Source: JBOFSQ01 sp051651625
GTDB lineage: Bacteria; Planctomycetota; Planctomycetia; Pirellulales; Thermoguttaceae
Length of the DNA: 64,000 nt
Assembly (NCBI GenBank): GCA_051651625.1
Contig: JBOFSQ010000021.1
Span: 1-64,000 of the forward strand
Direction: 5' to 3'
The number at the start of each line of letters is the position of its first letter. The stretch's first letter is position 1. The notes under the pieces are model-generated. The model was not told the origin of the DNA. It did no database searches and saw only the letters and a list, made by a program, of their open reading frames with translations. Below are positions 52,297-60,504 of the stretch, piece by piece. Position numbers and translations under genes: made by a program.

Positions 52297-52373
52297 AAAC
52301 ACGGCGAACCAAATGTTTGCGTGCAAGAAATTTTACTACAACCATATTGCCTCTTATCCCTACGCCAGCACCT

Positions 52374-53435
52374 ATGAACGTCAAAATCTTTGCCAAAACT
52401 ATTGAGACCGAGGCGGAGCGGCAAGTCCAAATGATGGCGGAATCGCCCATCGGACGCGACGCCAATATCCGCATAATGCCGGACGCACACGCAGGAATCG
52501 GATGCGTCATCGGAACGACGATGCGGATCGACGACAAAGTTTGTCCCAATCTTGTTGGTGTTGATATTGGTTGTGGTGTCAACTTGGTCAAGACGGATAC
52601 CGATTTCTCCCGCCGTCTTGAAGAACTCGATGCGACAATTCGTAACAAGGTTCCATTCGGGAACCGTTCGCACGACCGCGTTCAAGAAGTCTTTGACTTC
52701 ACACAGCTTCACTGCTGGGGAGATTTGGGACGTAAAACGCAAGACCTTGCGTGGCGTGCTGGTGGAACGCTCGGTGGCGGAAACCACTTCATCGAGGCAT
52801 ACGCGAATGGTTTTCTTGCGGTTCATTCGGGGAGTCGCAACATCGGGTATCGCGTAGCAGAACACTACCAGCGACTAGCCGAAAAAGAGTGCGACTATTC
52901 GACACGCGAACTCCGTTACCTGACCGGCGAGCGGATGCAGAGCTATCTCCACGACGCCTCGGTGATGCAGGCATTTGCAGAACGAAATCGTGAAACGATG
53001 CTCCGTGCCATCTGTCGCAAGATGGGTGCAAGCGTGACAGAGACAATCGTCTCAACACACAATTACATCGACGTCGAACAAATGATTCTGCGGAAAGGTG
53101 CAATCAGTGCAAAGTTGGGCGAGCGACTTGTGATACCGCTCAACATGCGTGATGGTCTGCTTATCGCGGTGGGGAAAGGAAACGCCGACTGGAACTTCTC
53201 CGCCCCGCACGGTGCTGGACGACTCTACTCGCGGACTAAAGCCAAAAACTCCTTCACGCTAACACAGTATCGTGATTCGATGGCGGGGATTTTTTCGTCG
53301 TGCATTAACCGTGACACAATAGACGAGGCTCCCTTTGTCTACAAGGACTGGCAAGAAATAAGCGAGTGCATCGAGCCAACCGTTTCGATTGAAACACGTC
53401 TCGTTCCGATATTCAACTTCAAGGCGAGTGAGTGA
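52374..53435 (+). CDS. rtcB: RNA ligase RtcB
   Basis: This 353-residue protein is the GTP/Mn-dependent ligase that joins 2',3'-cyclic phosphate and 5'-OH RNA ends. Diagnostic parts are IRIMPDAHAGIGCVIGTTM, VGVDIGCGVNLV (metal ligands Asp64 and Cys67), TLGGGNHFIEA and SAPHGAGRLYSR, with His279 as the guanylylated residue. It is shorter than E. coli RtcB (408), as in the compact bacterial branch. The start at 52374 is the ATG before the family N-terminus. The long in-frame extension translates the repeat block. Neither rtcA nor rtcR is adjacent, and no archease gene is seen. Confidence 0.93.
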   Translation: MNVKIFAKTIETEAERQVQMMAESPIGRDANIRIMPDAHAGIGCVIGTTMRIDDKVCPNLVGVDIGCGVNLVKTDTDFSRRLEELDATIRNKVPFGNRSHDRVQEVFDFTQLHCWGDLGRKTQDLAWRAGGTLGGGNHFIEAYANGFLAVHSGSRNIGYRVAEHYQRLAEKECDYSTRELRYLTGERMQSYLHDASVMQAFAERNRETMLRAICRKMGASVTETIVSTHNYIDVEQMILRKGAISAKLGERLVIPLNMRDGLLIAVGKGNADWNFSAPHGAGRLYSRTKAKNSFTLTQYRDSMAGIFSSCINRDTIDEAPFVYKDWQEISECIEPTVSIETRLVPIFNFKASE

Positions 53436-53537
53436 GACATGTTCTGGTTTCTGCCCGTCACTCGGCGCAAGTGTAAATCCATACTGACGGCGATTCGTGT
53501 ACGCGATGAGTCTCGAAGTTTAGCCGTGACGCAGTAC

Positions 53538-53771
53538 CTGTCAATTTTCGCAACTGTACATGGTTTTTGGAGAGCCTCACACAAAGGCACAAAGAAAAAC
53601 TTTAACGCGAAAATCGCGGAAGGGCGGAAAGACACGGAATTCAGAACTTCCGCGTCTTCCGTTTTTCCGCGTGTTCCGTGTTCTCTCCTCTTCGCGCCTT
53701 TGTGTGAGAAAAAAGAACCGCCATTAAAGTATGCGGTCATGCGAAGCAAGAACGATCACAAAAATTGACAG
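53538..53771. mobile_element. Family-C element, 234 bp, with CTGTCAATTTT inverted ends
   Basis: The ends CTGTCAATTTT (53538) and AAAATTGACAG (53771) are inverted. Inside lies the TCACACAAAGGCACAAAG / CTTCGCGCCTTTGTGTGA palindrome and the AAAAAAGAACCGCC motif shared with 25903-26080. Size and interior resemble the 233-bp element at 39972. No target duplication is evident and no gene is seen in the gap 53436-53882. Confidence 0.75.
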
Positions 53772-53882
53772 ACACATAACGAAATGTCACACCGAAAACT
53801 CCCGTTGACACAGCTTCACTATTTTGCTACGCTTCCTGCGGGTGTATTCTAGTAAGACTCATTCGTTGTGGAGGCGTATCTG

Positions 53883-54653
53883 ATGATTTCTTGGGAAGTG
53901 ATCTCCCCGTATCTTGCGCCAGCCGGACTGGCGATATTAGTCCTTACGTTTGTCATTCGTCTACGCAAACAGTATCGTCACGAGGCGGTGCGGCAGCGTC
54001 AGCGGCAAGTCGATGCGGCCCGCGACGTACCGAGTAATGCGTTGAGCAGTAATGGCGGACGCGGCGTTCCACGTCAACCATCGCGATTACTGAAGCCAGA
54101 TACGCCGTTTTCTGGACAAGACACAACTCACAATCTTGTCCGGTGGGAACTCGAAATCGACGCACTCGGACGCCAAACCATCGGGCAGATCAATTCAAAG
54201 ATGGTTGCACTTCAAACGTTACTTCTTGAGGCCGAACGTCTCACCAATCGCGTTGAACTGGTCTTGGAGCGACTCGAACAGAGCGGCGATTTGCTCGCCA
54301 AGATGACATCGCCACCGCGTACCGAAAAGGTGGTTGAACGTGCGATAGAACGTGATGTTACGAGCAATGAGAATATCGACGAACCCGCAAACCAAGAGAA
54401 TCCGCCGCTATTGTCAGCAACGCTTGACCTTCCGCCGATGCCACGGCAGCTTACGGAAACGCCGCTTTCGATTGATGCACTCTTCAGCGAACACACACCG
54501 CGCACACGCAGCGTTGGCACGCAAGATCGATCAAGTGAACGCCAGCGCGATGCCTCGCTCTTGTTCGACTACGGTTACACGCCACGCGAAATCGCCTCGC
54601 GTCTTAACGCCTCTGTCGGTGAAGTTGAATCGTTTCTCAAAGCTACTGGGTGA
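53883..54653 (+). CDS. Membrane-anchored protein with C-terminal HTH-like segment
   Basis: This 256-residue protein has one N-terminal membrane span (PYLAPAGLAILVLTFVIRL) followed by a basic stretch. A coiled-coil region lies at about 90-140 (INSKMVALQTLLLEAERLTNRVELVLERLEQ, seen in heptads), then a disordered acidic-proline part. The end (FDYGYTPREIASRLNASVGEVESFL) has the look of a small helix-turn-helix such as sigma-region-4-like tails in DUF6115-type proteins. Function unknown. GGAGG eight bases before the ATG at 53883 decides the start. A MITE-like repeat follows closely. Confidence 0.7.
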   Translation: MISWEVISPYLAPAGLAILVLTFVIRLRKQYRHEAVRQRQRQVDAARDVPSNALSSNGGRGVPRQPSRLLKPDTPFSGQDTTHNLVRWELEIDALGRQTIGQINSKMVALQTLLLEAERLTNRVELVLERLEQSGDLLAKMTSPPRTEKVVERAIERDVTSNENIDEPANQENPPLLSATLDLPPMPRQLTETPLSIDALFSEHTPRTRSVGTQDRSSERQRDASLLFDYGYTPREIASRLNASVGEVESFLKATG

Positions 54654-54663
54654 CAACACCAAA

Positions 54664-54772
54664 CGTAGTTCAGGTTCGGCATAGCCGAACCCTCCAGTTG
54701 GCATACGCCGCAGACGTGGAGGGTTCGGCTATGCCGAACCGCAATGCGGGTGCGAGTTTCCGAACAGGTCTA
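54664..54772 (-). mobile_element. TA-bounded MITE-like repeat, copy 5; supplies a stop codon
   Basis: GTAGTTCAGGTTCGGC, the core palindrome, CCCTCCA / TGGAGGG arms, then GTGCGAGTTTCCGAACAG and GTCTA. Bases 54770-54772 are the TAG stop of the alpha/beta hydrolase gene on the minus strand. Confidence 0.85.
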
Positions 54773-55750
54773 TTTGTGTTGCCAGATGTCGGCGCGGTCT
54801 ATGACGCCGCGCACCGCGTCACTCTGTAACCACTCACGGGCCGATGCGTCGTGCTTGAGATATGCGTCCCAAAACGCTGTTGTGATCGCCAAGATTGTGC
54901 GATGATGCTGCGGGTTTCGCTTGAACTGCTCCCCCGGCAGCCGCGACTCAGTGAAGACGGAGTGTTCGGCCTCGTTGAGAACGAGTTCATATTTGTCGCC
55001 GCGAGAAATCGCGTCGTAGACGCGGCGTCGCTGCTCTGGCGTCGTGGACGTAATCGGTGAGGCGTCGTGTGTACCGGTCATCAGAAGCCAAGGAGTTGCA
55101 ATCGCTGCGAAGGCACGTTCCGGCGACGCTGCGGGCGGTACATTCGGACTCATCACAACCGCCGCCTTGATGCGCGACGCAACGTCGAGCTGTTTCCCCA
55201 TGATGGTGCGTTGCCCCGATACGGCCTGTGTCGTCTGCGCGCCGAACGAGTGCCCTGACATGCCAACATTTTCGAGATCGAGGTTGAATTTTTTGGCGAG
55301 CCATTCGGGGTAGTCCTTGTTCCAGTTTGCAAGTTGGTCGAGAACTGTTGTCACGTCACCGATTCGCGCGATGGCGTTTGTTGCCGACGCGGCTTGTCGC
55401 ATTGCTTCAAGCCGCTGGCGTTGCGGGAACGATTTCCAGACGCCATCGTCGCTCCCCGGATGTTGGATGAAGACGACGAAATATCCTCGCGCAGCCCAGT
55501 GTTTTCCGAGAAACGCTGACCCTTCGCGCGTCCCGCCGAGTCCGTGACTGAAGAAAATCACCGGACGACTTTCTTCGCTGTCGAGCAGCGTGTAAATCCG
55601 TACCGGAATCGTTCGGTCGCGCCGCGCGTCTCGAAATTCGTGATCAACAACGACGACATCACCAATCTTCGGGACATCGAGCGGGTCATAAACCGAGGCA
55701 TCCGGCGAGAGCGTAGTTGCCAAAAGGAGTGCGGTAGTTAGTAGCGACAT
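54770..55750 (-). CDS. Secreted alpha/beta hydrolase (PAF-acetylhydrolase-like)
   Basis: This 326-residue protein has a short signal peptide (MSLLTTALLLATTLSPDASV). Catalytic features are RPVIFFSHGLGGTREG (oxyanion hole), the nucleophile elbow VGMSGHSFGAQTT (Ser), an acid in LLMTGTHDASP and the histidine in NEAEHSVF. It resembles predicted dienelactone hydrolase/platelet-activating-factor acetylhydrolase-like enzymes of planctomycetes; the substrate is unknown. GAGGAA precedes the ATG and a good promoter lies at 55827-55854. The stop TAG is the terminal TA plus G of the repeat at 54664-54772. Confidence 0.85.
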   Translation of the reverse strand: MSLLTTALLLATTLSPDASVYDPLDVPKIGDVVVVDHEFRDARRDRTIPVRIYTLLDSEESRPVIFFSHGLGGTREGSAFLGKHWAARGYFVVFIQHPGSDDGVWKSFPQRQRLEAMRQAASATNAIARIGDVTTVLDQLANWNKDYPEWLAKKFNLDLENVGMSGHSFGAQTTQAVSGQRTIMGKQLDVASRIKAAVVMSPNVPPAASPERAFAAIATPWLLMTGTHDASPITSTTPEQRRRVYDAISRGDKYELVLNEAEHSVFTESRLPGEQFKRNPQHHRTILAITTAFWDAYLKHDASAREWLQSDAVRGVIDRADIWQHK

Positions 55751-55775
55751 AGTTCCTCACTGGATTTTTCCCCCC

Positions 55776-55804
55776 TTGCGGTAATACGTCATGTTCAGTA
55801 TTAT
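55776..55804 (+). promoter_or_regulatory. Candidate promoter of the DUF3990 module
   Basis: TTGCGG (55776-55781), 17 bases, TATTAT (55799-55804). It lies 100 bases before the DUF3990 gene and is interleaved with the divergent promoter at 55827-55854. Confidence 0.5.
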
Positions 55805-55826
55805 TGTGAAGGGTGTGGTTTTACGC

Positions 55827-55854
55827 ATTTTAGGGGAAATGGATTTGAAGTCAA
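55827..55854 (-). promoter_or_regulatory. Candidate promoter of the alpha/beta hydrolase gene
   Basis: On the minus strand TTGACT (55849-55854), 16 bases, TAAAAT (55827-55832). The leader to the ATG at 55750 would be about 70 bases. Confidence 0.55.
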
Positions 55855-55905
55855 GCAGGAAACGTGATTGGCCAGTGACGGAACGAAAAATGGACAACGT
55901 GCAAC

Positions 55906-56547
55906 ATGAAACTTTATCATGCGTCAACTCTGGAAATAAAAAAACCGCAATGGGATTTTGCGCGTGACGACGAAAGTAATCTGTCCGATTTTGGCGTGGG
56001 GTTTTATTTGGGAACCGATGCAGAGCAGCCTATTAAATTGCTGTGCAGTGTTGAAAATGTAGTGTTGAATGCGTATGATCTGAATGAAACTGGCTTGAAG
56101 ATACTTAAGCAGGATTTAGATGTTGAATGGTTACTCACGGTGGCGTTTCACCGAAGAAACTTTGCAAAGAAAACAGACATCCATGCATTGCGCGATGCGT
56201 ACCGAGCAAAAATTGCCGACCAAGACGTAGTTTGTGGCCCCATTGCCAATGACCGAATGTTTTCTACCATACAACTCTTCATTGATTCCATACTTACCGA
56301 CACGGTTACGCTGGCGAGTATGAATGTTATGAACTACAGTCATCAGTATGTATTGAAGTCAAACAAGGCTTGCAACAATCTTACGTTTTTGAAAAGCACA
56401 CAAATCGAACGGAATGAGATTGAACGTTACCGAACTCTGGTTTTCAATGAACGTTCGCAAATGGATGACAAACTGGAACAAATCCGCGAAGACTGTTCAG
56501 GAACGGGACGACTTTTTCGTCAAATAATCAAGGAAAGGCTGCAATGA
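55906..56547 (+). CDS. DUF3990 protein, predicted ADP-ribosyltransferase-like toxin
   Basis: This 213-residue protein begins KLYHASTLEIKKPQWDFARD followed by LSDFGVGFYLGTDAEQPIKL. This is the DUF3990 pattern (LYHGS...DFGxGFYxT), a family placed with ADP-ribosyltransferase folds and common in gut bacteria. The rest is helical, with a conserved-looking VCGPIANDRMFSTIQLF segment. Codon use is visibly more AT-rich than neighbouring genes, pointing to horizontal acquisition. The next gene overlaps it in ATGA, so the two form a unit. Toxin activity is inferred from family and arrangement only. Confidence 0.8.
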   Translation: MKLYHASTLEIKKPQWDFARDDESNLSDFGVGFYLGTDAEQPIKLLCSVENVVLNAYDLNETGLKILKQDLDVEWLLTVAFHRRNFAKKTDIHALRDAYRAKIADQDVVCGPIANDRMFSTIQLFIDSILTDTVTLASMNVMNYSHQYVLKSNKACNNLTFLKSTQIERNEIERYRTLVFNERSQMDDKLEQIREDCSGTGRLFRQIIKERLQ

Positions 56548-56969
56548 ATAAGCCCCCTATCGAAAAAGAATTAACACAATTTGAACTTGCGGTTTGCGAC
56601 AATCAGGGCGTTTTGTTCCAAGAATGCCAGTGGGACTTCAATGTTGATGCCCACGACTTCATTCAAAAGTTTATGTTCAGTGATATTGCAAAAAACATGG
56701 ACAACGAAATTTCCACTTTTCACAACACGGGAATTGTACAAATTGGCAACGCACTCAAGTCGCAAACAGAAATTGCGTCTTGCCTCACTCCTATACAAAA
56801 TGCCGACCTCTTGTATTGGATTGGTTATCTATATCGGTATTGGAACATGTGGCTAAAACAGTCCAGTGCCAGCATTTACCAAAAAGCCGACTTTGATCGC
56901 ATGAGTACGGTGTATCCGCAATTCCACACACTCGCCCCCGAACAAGCAATTATGCGACTGGTGCGCTGA
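56544..56969 (+). CDS. Partner of DUF3990, probable antitoxin/immunity protein
   Basis: This 141-residue acidic protein is AT-rich like its neighbour and overlaps it by ATGA. The FIQKFMFSDIAKNMDNE and LLYWIGYLYRYWNMW segments, then SIYQKADFDRMSTVYPQFHT and APEQAIMRL, form a pattern I associate with small proteins encoded beside DUF3990 genes in gut Firmicutes and Bacteroidetes. The aromatic helix is its most distinctive part. An antitoxin role is inference. The stop TGA is followed after one base by the TA end of the full-length MITE-like repeat at 56971. Confidence 0.7.
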   Translation: MNKPPIEKELTQFELAVCDNQGVLFQECQWDFNVDAHDFIQKFMFSDIAKNMDNEISTFHNTGIVQIGNALKSQTEIASCLTPIQNADLLYWIGYLYRYWNMWLKQSSASIYQKADFDRMSTVYPQFHTLAPEQAIMRLVR

Positions 56970-56970
56970 G

Positions 56971-57115
56971 TAGACCTGTTCGGAAACTTGCACCCGCACA
57001 GCGGTTCGGCATAGCCGAACCCTCCAAACGCCTGCGGCGTTGATAACTGGAGGGTTCGGCTATGCCGAACCAGAACCACCAAATCACGCCAACATTATGT
57101 TTCCGAACAGGTCTA
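56971..57115 (+). mobile_element. TA-bounded MITE-like repeat, copy 6, complete reference copy
   Basis: This 145-bp copy has TA at both outer ends and matching 17-base inverted ends: TAGACCTGTTCGGAAAC at 56971 and GTTTCCGAACAGGTCTA at 57115. The interior has CACCCGCACAGC, the GGTTCGGCATAGCCGAACC palindrome, CCCTCCA / TGGAGGG arms and a second copy of the palindrome. No reading frame of useful size. Structure fits a TA-targeting MITE of the IS630/Tc1-mariner kind. Confidence 0.88.
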
Positions 57116-57122
57116 ATATAAA

Positions 57123-57680
57123 TTGAATTTGAACGTTTCACACACCGCATCGTCGCCGCTTGCACCGGAATTGTTGCGGCTTGAGGCGATATTGTTTCTT
57201 ACCCGCGAACCGCTGCCGCCGCGACGTTTGGCGGTGTTAGCGGAGCTTGCCGAGGGGACGCGCGTGCGCCCACTCGTTGCGCAGCTCAACCGATTTTACG
57301 ACTCGGTTCAGCGTGCGTTCGTCGTGGTAGAAGTGGCGGGCGGATTCCAACTGCGAACGCGGCCACAGTTCGCACCGTGGCTTTTCAGATTGCAAGAAGT
57401 TCCGATAGAAGTACGTCTCACACCGTCATCGCTCGAAACGTTAACGATGATCGCATACAAACAACCGGTGCCGCGCGCGACGCTTGAATCAATTCGCGGT
57501 GCAGCGTGCGGCGACAACCTCCGCGAACTACTCGACCAAGACCTGATAACAATCGCCGGACGAAGCGACGACCTCGGACGACCATTTCTCTACGCAACAA
57601 CAAAACGTTTCCTACAAGTCTTCGGCCTCAAGTCGCTTGCCGAACTTCCACCAACTTCACCACGCGAGGTCTCCGAATGA
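57123..57680 (+). CDS. scpB: Segregation and condensation protein B
   Basis: This protein of about 185 residues is ScpB, the kleisin-associated partner of SMC-ScpA in chromosome condensation. The two winged-helix domains are visible: LLRLEAILFLTREPLPPRRLAVLA and then ETLTMIAYKQPVPRATLESIRGAACGDNLRELLDQDLI, with a final GRPFLYATTKRFLQVFGL. The start is uncertain. No ATG precedes the domain; TTG at 57123 (or 57129) is the best in-frame candidate and has no Shine-Dalgarno. The MITE-like repeat ends only 7 bases upstream and may have removed the original start region. Its end overlaps the next gene (ATGA). Confidence 0.85.
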   Translation: MNLNVSHTASSPLAPELLRLEAILFLTREPLPPRRLAVLAELAEGTRVRPLVAQLNRFYDSVQRAFVVVEVAGGFQLRTRPQFAPWLFRLQEVPIEVRLTPSSLETLTMIAYKQPVPRATLESIRGAACGDNLRELLDQDLITIAGRSDDLGRPFLYATTKRFLQVFGLKSLAELPPTSPREVSE

Positions 57681-58480
57681 TTTTTTTCGTGCGTACCAGT
57701 TTGCTCTGCGGTCTACTCTGTGGTCTGCTGTTTTGCTGTACGTTTGCCAGTGGCGACGACGCGACCGTGTCAGCACCGATGCCCGCTCCGGTGCCGGTTT
57801 CTGCGGCGGATGCGACGGTTCCACAAGAAGAATCGCTCCCGCTGGTGACGGTCGTTCGCAGTGGTGGTGTGATTGGGTTTGTGATTTGTTTGTTGTCGCT
57901 GGCGGTCGTTGCGCTGACGATAGAACACTTTCTCACGATCCGCGCCGCGACAATCGTGCCGACGCAACTTGCACGCGACGTGCACGATTTGTTAGCGGTC
58001 GGAAACATTCCGCAAGCGCGGCAGCGATGTAAAGACGAGACGAGTGTTCTCGGCCAGATGTTGTCGGCTGGATTGAGTGAGTACGAACTCGGTTGGCGCG
58101 ACGTTGAGCGTGGCGTTGAAGAGTCTGCCGCCGAGCACGCCGCGAGACTTTATCGCAAGGTTGAATATCTGAACGTCATCGGCAACATCGCACCGATGCT
58201 CGGACTGCTCGGTACTGTTGTTGGTATGATCATCGCGTTTCGTCACCTCGCCGATGCGGGCGGTTACTCGCGCGGCGCGGAACTCGCCGAGGGGATTTAC
58301 CTCGCTCTGGTGACGACAGTTGAAGGCCTCATCGTGGCGATTCCGTCGCTTGCGTTTTACGCGATTCTCTGCAACCGCATCGCCTACCTGATGGCCGAAG
58401 CAACGTACATCGCCGACCAAACTCTCGCACCGCTCAAGCGTGCGTTCGTGCTGGGGAACGCAAAAAATCCAAAGATATAG
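57677..58480 (+). CDS. MotA/TolQ/ExbB family proton channel protein
   Basis: This 267-residue protein has a signal peptide (MIFFVRTSLLCGLLCGLLFCCTFASG), a proline/alanine-rich periplasmic stretch and then the ExbB/TolQ core. That core has one span at about 75-95, a cytoplasmic helical domain, and two closely spaced C-terminal spans with NVIGNIAPMLGLLGTVVGMIIAF and GIYLALVTTVEGLIVAIPSLAF. The leader and linker favour ExbB over MotA. It should couple proton flow to outer-membrane work with an ExbD/TolR partner, which is not adjacent. It overlaps scpB by ATGA. Confidence 0.88.
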   Translation: MIFFVRTSLLCGLLCGLLFCCTFASGDDATVSAPMPAPVPVSAADATVPQEESLPLVTVVRSGGVIGFVICLLSLAVVALTIEHFLTIRAATIVPTQLARDVHDLLAVGNIPQARQRCKDETSVLGQMLSAGLSEYELGWRDVERGVEESAAEHAARLYRKVEYLNVIGNIAPMLGLLGTVVGMIIAFRHLADAGGYSRGAELAEGIYLALVTTVEGLIVAIPSLAFYAILCNRIAYLMAEATYIADQTLAPLKRAFVLGNAKNPKI

Positions 58481-58486
58481 GTGAAA

Positions 58487-59629
58487 ATGTCAGTCCCCCG
58501 CGTACTTCATTTGACCGCGTCGCCGTTTTACGGAGGTCCCGAACGCGGGATCATATCGACGGTTGTGTCGGTCCCGAATGTCGAGCACCACGTTGCGACG
58601 TTTGCAGAACGTGGTGCAAGTCAGCCGTTTGTTAACGAGCTTGTGCAGCGCGGAATCGACGTGTCGGTCATTGAACACGAGATGCCGCACCTTCTCGCCG
58701 CGACGCGCGACCTCGTTCGACTGATGCAACGAATCAACGTCTCGCTACTTTTGGCGAACGGACACAAGGCTCGCTTCGTCGGTTATCTTGCGGCGAAGTG
58801 GCTTCGCATTCCGATAGTCGGTGTCTCGCGCGGCTGGACGTGGCAAGACTGGCGAACTTCGCTCTACGAACGGTTCGACCAGTGGATGCACCGCCGAATG
58901 GACGCCGTCGTCTGCGTCTCGCACGGACAGGCGGAGAAGGTGATGCGGTGCGGTGTTCGCCGCGACAGAGTTTTCGTCATTCAAAACACGGTTGACCAGC
59001 GTCGCTTTGCATCGCCCGACCCGCAAGCCCGTACACGTTTGGCCTCGCTTTTCGGCGACACCGCACCATCGTGGATCATCGGTGCTGCCGGAAGGCTCAG
59101 TCCCGAAAAGGGGTTCGACAACCTCATCGAAGCGGTTCGGCTCTGTCGCGCTGGCGGTGAAAACGTGGCGGGTGGAATCGACGTCGGCCTCGTCATTTTC
59201 GGTGACGGTTTTTTGCGAGATACGCTGTCGGAACAGATTCGTCGTCACGGTTTGGAGTCGCGTATTGTGCTTGCTGGTTTTTGTGACAAACTCGATTCGA
59301 CACTTCACGCATTCGATCTTTTCGTTCAGTCGTCGCACACCGAAGGTATGCCGAATGTACTTTTGGAAGCGATGTCGGCGGGGGTTCCCGTAGTGGCAAC
59401 GAATGTCGGCGGGACACCGGAAATCGTAACAGATGGCGAGACAGGGCGACTTGTCCCACCGGCAGACATTGCAGCATTAGCTAACGCAATCAGCACAATG
59501 CTTGGTGACGACGCTGCACTCCGCGAACGCATCGCCCACGCCGCACACCACCGAATAGCGACCGACTTCACCGTCGAAGCAATGGGCCGCCGCTACGGTG
59601 AACTCATTGAGCGATTTGTAGCCCCGTAA
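58487..59629 (+). CDS. GT4-family glycosyltransferase
   Basis: This 380-residue protein is a GT-B fold, family 4 transferase. The N-terminal acceptor domain starts RVLHLTASPFYGGPERGIIS. The donor domain has IIGAAGRLSPEKGFDNLIEA and the E-x7-E nucleotide-sugar site in SSHTEGMPNVLLEAMSAGVPVVAT, then GTPEIVTDGETGRLVPPAD. It probably adds a sugar to a lipid or polysaccharide; donor and acceptor are unknown. The ATG at 58487, six bases after the preceding stop and preceded by AGGTGA, is preferred to the GTG at 58481. Confidence 0.9.
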   Translation: MSVPRVLHLTASPFYGGPERGIISTVVSVPNVEHHVATFAERGASQPFVNELVQRGIDVSVIEHEMPHLLAATRDLVRLMQRINVSLLLANGHKARFVGYLAAKWLRIPIVGVSRGWTWQDWRTSLYERFDQWMHRRMDAVVCVSHGQAEKVMRCGVRRDRVFVIQNTVDQRRFASPDPQARTRLASLFGDTAPSWIIGAAGRLSPEKGFDNLIEAVRLCRAGGENVAGGIDVGLVIFGDGFLRDTLSEQIRRHGLESRIVLAGFCDKLDSTLHAFDLFVQSSHTEGMPNVLLEAMSAGVPVVATNVGGTPEIVTDGETGRLVPPADIAALANAISTMLGDDAALRERIAHAAHHRIATDFTVEAMGRRYGELIERFVAP

Positions 59630-59686
59630 CCTGTCGTAAGCATTCACGGAATTTGGTCGCGTTGTCGCTTATGTGTTATGATTCAT

Positions 59687-59819
59687 GGCACTCGCTTACG
59701 CTTCGTGTTCTTGTTAACGCATTAAGAACACGAAGCGTAAGCGAGTGCCCGAATCGGAGCAGACGGAGCGTACACGAATGGGCGTCAGGATGGATTCCTG
59801 CCTACGCAGGAATGACGGA
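59687..59819. repeat. Composite repeat block before ruvA
   Basis: A perfect 26-bp stem with an 11-base loop (59687-59749) built from the AAGCGTAAGCGAGTG core is followed by GGACGGAGCG-like filler. A GGATGGATTCCTGC / GCAGGAATGACG hairpin (59788-59819) closes it. Same order as the block at 20589-20722. Confidence 0.8.
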
Positions 59820-59874
59820 TGGCAAATTCAACCGTGAACGCTTACCATATTTTCACACCACAAGGAACTATTCT

Positions 59875-60492
59875 ATGATCACTCGAATCACTGGCAAACT
59901 TGTTGCGTTGCGTCTTGAGGCTGCGATAATTGCAGACGGGGCGTTTGAGTACGAGGTGCTGATTCCGGAGTTTACGCGGCGGCAGTTGCAGACGTGCGTT
60001 GGTGAGGTAGTCTCGCTTCACACGATTCATTATCTCGAAGGTGGTGCGCAGGTCACGAAGGCGATTCCGCGTCTCATCGGATTTTTGACGGAAGTCGAGC
60101 GAGAGTTCTTCGACCTCTTTTGCAGCGTCGATGGAGTCGGGACGAAGAAGGCGTTGCGGGCGATGGTGCGTCCCGTCCGCGAAGTTGCAACGGCGATTGA
60201 AGAGAAAGACGAAAAGAGCCTCTCTAGTCTGCCGGGGATCGGGCCAGCGATGTCGGAACGGATCGTCGCCAAACTGCGGCGCAAGGTTTCAAAGTTTGCA
60301 CTGCTCGTCGGGCGCGATGCGCTCCCCGATTCCGCTCCAATCGACGTCGTTGCCGAGACGTATCAGGTACTCATCTCCCTCGGCCACAGCGAGCTTGATG
60401 CACGCCATCGCATCGACAGCGTTCTCGCCACGAAGACGAAGTTCAAAGACTCGACCGAGTTGATTCAAGCGATCTACGCGACGACGCGGTGA
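59875..60492 (+). CDS. ruvA: Holliday junction branch migration protein RuvA
   Basis: This 205-residue protein has the RuvA layout. The OB-fold runs from ITRITGKLVALRLEAAIIADG through the acidic-pin region. Helix-hairpin-helix motifs are FDLFCSVDGVGTKKALRAM and LSSLPGIGPAMSERIVAKL. A flexible linker follows, then domain III (TYQVLISLGHSELDARHRIDSVL), which contacts RuvB. AAGGAA lies seven bases before the ATG. ruvB and ruvC are not adjacent. Confidence 0.95.
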   Translation: MITRITGKLVALRLEAAIIADGAFEYEVLIPEFTRRQLQTCVGEVVSLHTIHYLEGGAQVTKAIPRLIGFLTEVEREFFDLFCSVDGVGTKKALRAMVRPVREVATAIEEKDEKSLSSLPGIGPAMSERIVAKLRRKVSKFALLVGRDALPDSAPIDVVAETYQVLISLGHSELDARHRIDSVLATKTKFKDSTELIQAIYATTR

Positions 60493-60504
60493 GTTTGCCG
60501 AGTT

